Assembly: GCA_937625935.1 (NCBI GenBank)
Contig: OW569363.1
Span: forward strand, 372,001 to 436,000
Reading direction: 5' to 3'
Origin: Tetramitus jugosus
Taxonomy: Eukaryota > Heterolobosea > Eutetramitea > Acrasida > Vahlkampfiidae
DNA: 64,000 nt
Made by a program: the position numbers and the translations under genes
The notes under the pieces: generated by a model
What the model was told of the DNA's origin: nothing
Seen by the model: the letters and a program-made list of their open reading frames with translations, nothing else
Database searches by the model: none
Shown here: positions 60,213-64,000 of the stretch, piece by piece
How the letters are laid out: each line of letters starts with the position of its first letter
How positions within the stretch are numbered: position 1 is the first letter of the stretch

Positions 60213-61148
60213 ATGGTGGTGATTGAAGAAGGTTGGTTGCTCAATAGTGAGTCTGGTATCTCGCTGCTAAACTATTTGTCACGAGAAGAGACCAAGCGTG
60301 CTTCCCAATTTAAATCAACAAACAGCACATTGGCTGCACCGAGTACATTGGAGCTCGTTTCGGCCCGATTGGAACAGAATGCGAGACAACCGTCATGTGT
60401 CATGGGTATTTTGTCGCGTTTGAATTCCAATGATCGTTCATCGTCGTCGTCATCCGCTTCTTCATCCCAAAAGGGTTCGATTCGCGCCTTTGGCCAATCT
60501 TCTGCTTCTATTGGCAGCGTACATAGCATGCATGGCCCGAAGACGACGACGAGCACGACTGGTGCTGGATCATTTTGGAATTCGGTCAAGCACAACTACC
60601 ATTGGACAGTCCGGTTGCACGGGGACAGCGGGACTGGTAAGAGTGTGCTGTCGTTGGCACTGTGTAGACTGCAGGCTGATAATTTCTTCTCGGGTCCAGT
60701 GATGACACCGGGGATGGTGATACGAGAGTGCCTCGTTCCACTAAAGTTTGTGAACGAGAGTAGGATTCATTGGGCTCGATTAGAGATTGAAGATGTTGGA
60801 TCTCTCATGCAATCTCAGTTCAATTACTTGAAATATGATTGCTATAAGCGAATATTCCATGTACATATTGTAGTTTTATCAATGACTGATTTACAGAGCT
60901 TGGAGTCTGCAAAGGAAACGATACGTTACTTGGTGAATGAGTGTGGCGTCGAATCCACCAAGATATTGGCCGTTGCGACCAAGGTTGACGAATTTCAGAG
61001 TTATCAAGTGACGGATTCTGATTTGCAGGACTTCTCGTCAGTGATGCAAGTTCCTCTCTGCCTCGTAGACAATTATGTTCAATTTGGAGAGCAGTACAGT
61101 GCATACACTGTTGTTGAGGAATTGAGTCGCCTTTTGCTGAACCAATAA
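60213..61148 (+). CDS. Atypical Ras-superfamily small GTPase with N-terminal extension
   Basis: The 311-aa protein has a Ser-rich N-terminal extension of about 128 residues with an RSSSSSSASSS tract, then a GTPase fold: G1 GDSGTGKS (residues 137-144), a G3-like EDVGS in IEDVGSLMQSQFNYLK, and G4 ATKVD in place of NKxD. No CaaX box is present (it ends RLLLNQ). The two key loops are intact enough for GTP binding, although the altered G4 makes guanine specificity uncertain. No known Rab or Arf subtype fits well. ATG at 60213. A 24-bp palindrome sits right after its stop. Confidence 0.75.
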   Translation: MVVIEEGWLLNSESGISLLNYLSREETKRASQFKSTNSTLAAPSTLELVSARLEQNARQPSCVMGILSRLNSNDRSSSSSSASSSQKGSIRAFGQSSASIGSVHSMHGPKTTTSTTGAGSFWNSVKHNYHWTVRLHGDSGTGKSVLSLALCRLQADNFFSGPVMTPGMVIRECLVPLKFVNESRIHWARLEIEDVGSLMQSQFNYLKYDCYKRIFHVHIVVLSMTDLQSLESAKETIRYLVNECGVESTKILAVATKVDEFQSYQVTDSDLQDFSSVMQVPLCLVDNYVQFGEQYSAYTVVEELSRLLLNQ

Positions 61149-61150
61149 AG

Positions 61151-61174
61151 TCTGAATTCTGGCCAGAATTCAGA
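61151..61174. repeat. 24-bp perfect palindrome
   Basis: TCTGAATTCTGG followed by CCAGAATTCAGA is an exact inverted repeat with no spacer, 2 bp past the GTPase stop. Its right half (GCCAGAATTCAGAAATTG) recurs at 62237-62254, which marks the edge of the tandem duplication of the membrane-protein genes. Confidence 0.8.
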
Positions 61175-61295
61175 AATTGCAAGCACAGCGTAATTGTAAA
61201 ATGATAACGGTGGTAAAATTAACCACCAAGTTCCTGTGTGAGATGAAACGAATTTCCCAGTATGTTGAGATCTCAAACAAACAAAAAGTGAAAAA

Positions 61296-62063
61296 ATGTT
61301 TCTTGGACACTTTGGCCCTGCTTATCTGATCAAAGCAATCAATCCTGATCTACCACTATGGTTACTCTTGCTTGCAACTCAAATGATTGACACAATCTAC
61401 ATTGTTCTGTCACTTCTCGGTATTGAGTCCTCTGTTTACGTGCCAGATCTGAAGAGTGCCTTTCCCTACCATGGATACACAGATTGGTCTCATTCTCTGT
61501 TTGTTGGAGTTGTTTTGGCGGCAACCGTTGTGATTTTCATCTACGGTATTTTCTGCCACCAAAAACCAACGTTGAGAAGAATATTCTGGTTGAATGTGGC
61601 AGCTGCAAGTCACTTCTTTTTGGATGTTTTGGTTCATGAACCTCATTTGCCCATTGTAACTCCTTACATTTTGGATTATTTTGGAGTTTCTTCTGATGGT
61701 CTTCCTGTGCTTGGTTTCAGTTGGTGGACTTTGTATCCTACTCAAGCCTTCCATCAGACTCTTGAAGCTACTATTTGTGTTGGATCGTTCCTCATATTGA
61801 TCTTGAGTCAATGGAGCAAGATGCACAAGTCACTTGGATGGATATTGAATGTTGTGTTCACCTTGCTGATTGCTTTGATCATTCCATATCAGAGTATTGT
61901 TGATGAACTCGCTGGAAAAGGGTTTCTAGTGCTTGAGAAAAAGGTTCTGTTTCTTTTGATGATTGGTGTTCAGGTGGTGTTCGCACTTTTGGGTCGTTGG
62001 ACAGACAGTTACTTCATTGCACCAAAGAGACAAGGCACTCAGAAGAAAGCAAAATCTGATTAA
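61296..62063 (+). CDS. YdjM/DUF457-like membrane protein, tandem copy 1
   Basis: The 255-aa product has about five to six hydrophobic spans. Two His-bearing motifs, DWSHSLF and AASHFFLDVLVHEPHLP, resemble the membrane-embedded metal-dependent hydrolases of the YdjM (DUF457) family, in which such His and Asp residues bind metal. The reaction in eukaryotes is unknown. ATG at 61296 is conserved in copy 2, as MFLGHFGPAYLIK. The C-terminus is Lys-rich. Confidence 0.7.
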   Translation: MFLGHFGPAYLIKAINPDLPLWLLLLATQMIDTIYIVLSLLGIESSVYVPDLKSAFPYHGYTDWSHSLFVGVVLAATVVIFIYGIFCHQKPTLRRIFWLNVAAASHFFLDVLVHEPHLPIVTPYILDYFGVSSDGLPVLGFSWWTLYPTQAFHQTLEATICVGSFLILILSQWSKMHKSLGWILNVVFTLLIALIIPYQSIVDELAGKGFLVLEKKVLFLLMIGVQVVFALLGRWTDSYFIAPKRQGTQKKAKSD

Positions 62064-62343
62064 TAATGAGAGACTAAGTTTATGCGAACAAGCTAACATA
62101 TTATTTATTTTGCTCCTGTTGCATTTTACAATAAACATGAATTTAGATATCCAGTCAACTCTTTTTCAACATGTCCTACGGAGAGTAGGGTATACTATGT
62201 CTGTTGAGGAGTAATGGAGAAATGCAAGGGAGATTAGCCAGAATTCAGAAATTGTGCGCAGTGGATTTTCTGAACGCAGCCCTTTGAAAGGTTCAAGTGG
62301 TATTGAGAGTGTGACACAAGCAACTCAAACACAAAACGAAACA

Positions 62344-63111
62344 ATGTTCCTTGGACACTTTGGCCCAGCCTACCTGATCAAAACAATCAATCCTGACCTT
62401 CCTCTGTGGTTGCTCTTGCTCGCAACTCAAATGACGGAAACAATCTACGTTGTACTGTCAATTCTCGGAATTGAAACCACGGTTTACCTGCCAGAACTGA
62501 AGAGTGCCTTTCCCTATAATCTACAGACAGATTGGTCCCATTCCCTATTTGTCGGAGTTGTTTTGGCGGCAACCATTGTCACCTTCATCTACGGTATTTT
62601 CTGCAACCAAAAACCAACACTGAGAAGAATATTCTGGTTGAATGTGGCAGCTGCAAGTCACTTCTTTTTGGATGTTCTGGTTCATGAACCTCATTTGCCC
62701 ATTGTAACTCCTCAAGTATTGGATTGTTTTGGAGTATCTGCTGATAGTCTTCCTTTGCTTGGTTTCAATTGGTGGATCTTGTATCCTACCCAAACGTTCC
62801 ATCAGACGATTGAGGCCGCTATTTGTGTTGGTTTGTTCATTATCTTGATCCTGAGTCAATGGAACAATACACACAAGTCTATTGGATGGATACTGAATGT
62901 CGTGTTGACTGTGGTAGTTGCCTTGATCATTCCTTGTCAAAGTGTTGTTGATGAACTGGCTGGAAAGGGCTATCAGGCATTTGAACCAAATGTTATATAC
63001 ACCGCGCTGATTGGTGCTCAGGTAGTGTTCGCATCGTTGGGTCATTGGACAGACAGTTACTTTGTACAACCAAAGAAACGAAGCACCCAAAAGACAACGA
63101 AATCTGATTAA
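62344..63111 (+). CDS. YdjM/DUF457-like membrane protein, tandem copy 2
   Basis: Same length (255 aa) and same ATG context as copy 1, with identical motifs DWSHSLF and AASHFFLDVLVHEPHLP. Substitutions are spread over the loops and the C-terminal third. The open frame continues to 62254 without an ATG. Its upstream DNA repeats part of the region in front of copy 1, so promoter and gene were duplicated together. Confidence 0.7.
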   Translation: MFLGHFGPAYLIKTINPDLPLWLLLLATQMTETIYVVLSILGIETTVYLPELKSAFPYNLQTDWSHSLFVGVVLAATIVTFIYGIFCNQKPTLRRIFWLNVAAASHFFLDVLVHEPHLPIVTPQVLDCFGVSADSLPLLGFNWWILYPTQTFHQTIEAAICVGLFIILILSQWNNTHKSIGWILNVVLTVVVALIIPCQSVVDELAGKGYQAFEPNVIYTALIGAQVVFASLGHWTDSYFVQPKKRSTQKTTKSD

Positions 63112-63206
63112 TTTAAAAAGAGTTTACAGTGCTCTGCATATCATTGTTTTATCTGTTGCATCTTACAATCAACTTTTAGTACAAACTCACAGTCTACTTG
63201 AGGAAA

Positions 63207-64000
63207 TCAAATGCATCCTTGTTGAATAGTGGCTTCAGCAACCTTCAAGAAAGCAGAAATGTTGGCTCCAGCGTTCAAGTTAATGTACCCGTCTTCAGTA
63301 GTCTGCTTGTATTCAATGGCGGAATTCTTGCAATCTTCGAAAATGGACTTCATAATGTCTTCGAGCTTTTGGTACACTTCTTCGCGACTCCACTTGATAC
63401 GCATCGAGTTCTGTGACATCTCCAGTCCCGAAACTGCAACACCACCTGCATTGGCAGCCTTCGCTGGTCCATACCATACCTTTTTATCAACATAGTAGTG
63501 AATAGCTTCAATCGTAGAAGGCATATTGGCTCCTTCGACGACGTATCGACAACCATTCTCAACTAGCTTGACCGCATCTTCCAATTGAATTTCATTCTGT
63601 GTGGCACATGGACAAGCAACGTCACACTTGAGACCCCATGGTTTAGCATCCTTCACATATTTTGCCTTGGAGGAGAGTGAACAATACTCCTTGATCCTCT
63701 CTCTCCTTTCATTTTTCAATTGCATGATGCACTCAATTTGGTCTCTTGTAAAACCGTCTGGTTCAAAAATATAGCCATCACTGTCGCTCAATGACACCAC
63801 TTTTGCTTCACACTCCAACAATTTGAGTGCACAGTATTGAGCCACGTTGCCCGAGCCACTGACTACACAAACTTTTCCTTTGAGAGACTCGCGATTGTGT
63901 AGCACCATTTGCTCCAAAAAGAAAACAACTCCGTATCCTGTAGCTTCCGGTCTCAACAAACTTCCTCCGTACGAACTTCCTTTACCCGTTAGAATTCCGG
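63207..64000 (-). CDS. gdhA: Glutamate dehydrogenase, NADP-type, C-terminal part (truncated by window edge)
   Basis: GDH interconverts glutamate and 2-oxoglutarate. The frame runs off the right edge, so the N-terminus lies outside the window. Reading inward from the edge: ILTGKGSSYGGSLLR, then PEATGYGVVFFLEQM, KVCVVSGSGNVAQYCALKL (Rossmann NADP fold), SDSDGYIFEPDGF, VEGANMPST and the AANAGGVAVSGLEMSQNS block. The TGKG..YGGSL..PEATGYG sequence and the SxSDS(DG) start suit the bacterial-type 450-aa hexameric NADP enzyme. No stop occurs before the edge. Stop at 63207. Confidence 0.93.
   Translation of the reverse strand, partial: GILTGKGSSYGGSLLRPEATGYGVVFFLEQMVLHNRESLKGKVCVVSGSGNVAQYCALKLLECEAKVVSLSDSDGYIFEPDGFTRDQIECIMQLKNERRERIKEYCSLSSKAKYVKDAKPWGLKCDVACPCATQNEIQLEDAVKLVENGCRYVVEGANMPSTIEAIHYYVDKKVWYGPAKAANAGGVAVSGLEMSQNSMRIKWSREEVYQKLEDIMKSIFEDCKNSAIEYKQTTEDGYINLNAGANISAFLKVAEATIQQGCI

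Noticed and set aside
1-64000. CRISPR arrays, bacterial operons, ribosomal RNA genes
   Set aside because: None seen. The window is eukaryotic in gene structure, and no evenly spaced direct repeats with spacers were found by eye.

Overview
The window looks like nuclear DNA of a free-living amoeboflagellate, most probably a Naegleria-type heterolobosean. It is AT-rich and gene-dense, with genes on both strands. A minority of genes carry short GT-AG introns (67-173 nt). Leaders are rich in CAA/AAC, and the proteins contain Asn/Gln/Ser/His low-complexity tracts. Eukaryotic housekeeping genes (EF-2, PheRS beta, KEOPS subunit, REP, PROPPIN, small TIM) sit beside ciliary genes (CFAP44, PTPDC1-like) and lineage-type F-box/ankyrin/RGS proteins. 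The genus is inferred from gene content and style; no marker rRNA is present.

Layout. 1-2.5 kb: 3' end of a RING-YEATS gene, ornithine decarboxylase and a tRNA-Ala gene. 2.5-6.7 kb: a graveyard of non-LTR retrotransposon (LINE) fragments directly upstream of the tRNA. 6.7-10.4 kb: M14 carboxypeptidase, a short-chain dehydrogenase and an F-box-like gene. 10.4-15.4 kb: a decayed Ras-like fragment, paired palindromes, then a tightly packed block of mostly unrecognised intronless genes. 15.7-24.8 kb: a small basic protein, an mL59-like protein, an unknown 654-aa protein, UBLCP1, a WIPI3/WDR45B-type PROPPIN, a spliced small TIM gene and two unknowns. 24.9-34.9 kb: Rab escort protein, LCMT1, His-tract/TPR/ankyrin/MYND protein, TPR protein, PTPDC1-like phosphatase and Cgi121/TPRKB. 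35.2-49.8 kb: EF-2, CFAP44 (3 exons), a 4-exon unknown, an LRR-pseudophosphatase-RGS protein and an NRAMP transporter. 50.5-64 kb: DEAD-box helicase, EIF1AD, a tandem pair of F-box/Ras-like proteins with CaaX ends, an F-box/ankyrin protein, PheRS beta (3 exons), an atypical small GTPase, a tandem pair of membrane proteins and a truncated glutamate dehydrogenase at the edge.

Themes. Several genes serve vesicle traffic and autophagy (REP, PROPPIN), translation and tRNA biology (EF-2, PheRS beta, KEOPS subunit, tRNA-Ala), ciliary motility (CFAP44, PTPDC1-like) and signalling (RGS, small GTPases). They are not arranged as operons. Splice junctions were set by checking GT/AG, phase and protein continuity by eye. 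Start codons were restricted to ATG, so several starts lie inside longer open frames. The most novel items are the multidomain fusions (LRR-pseudoDSP-RGS; F-box plus degenerate Ras fold plus CaaX; RING-YEATS), the compact block of unknown genes at 11.2-14.5 kb, the LINE remnants beside a tRNA gene, and recurring TTTTGGCGCC-type palindromes in intergenic DNA.
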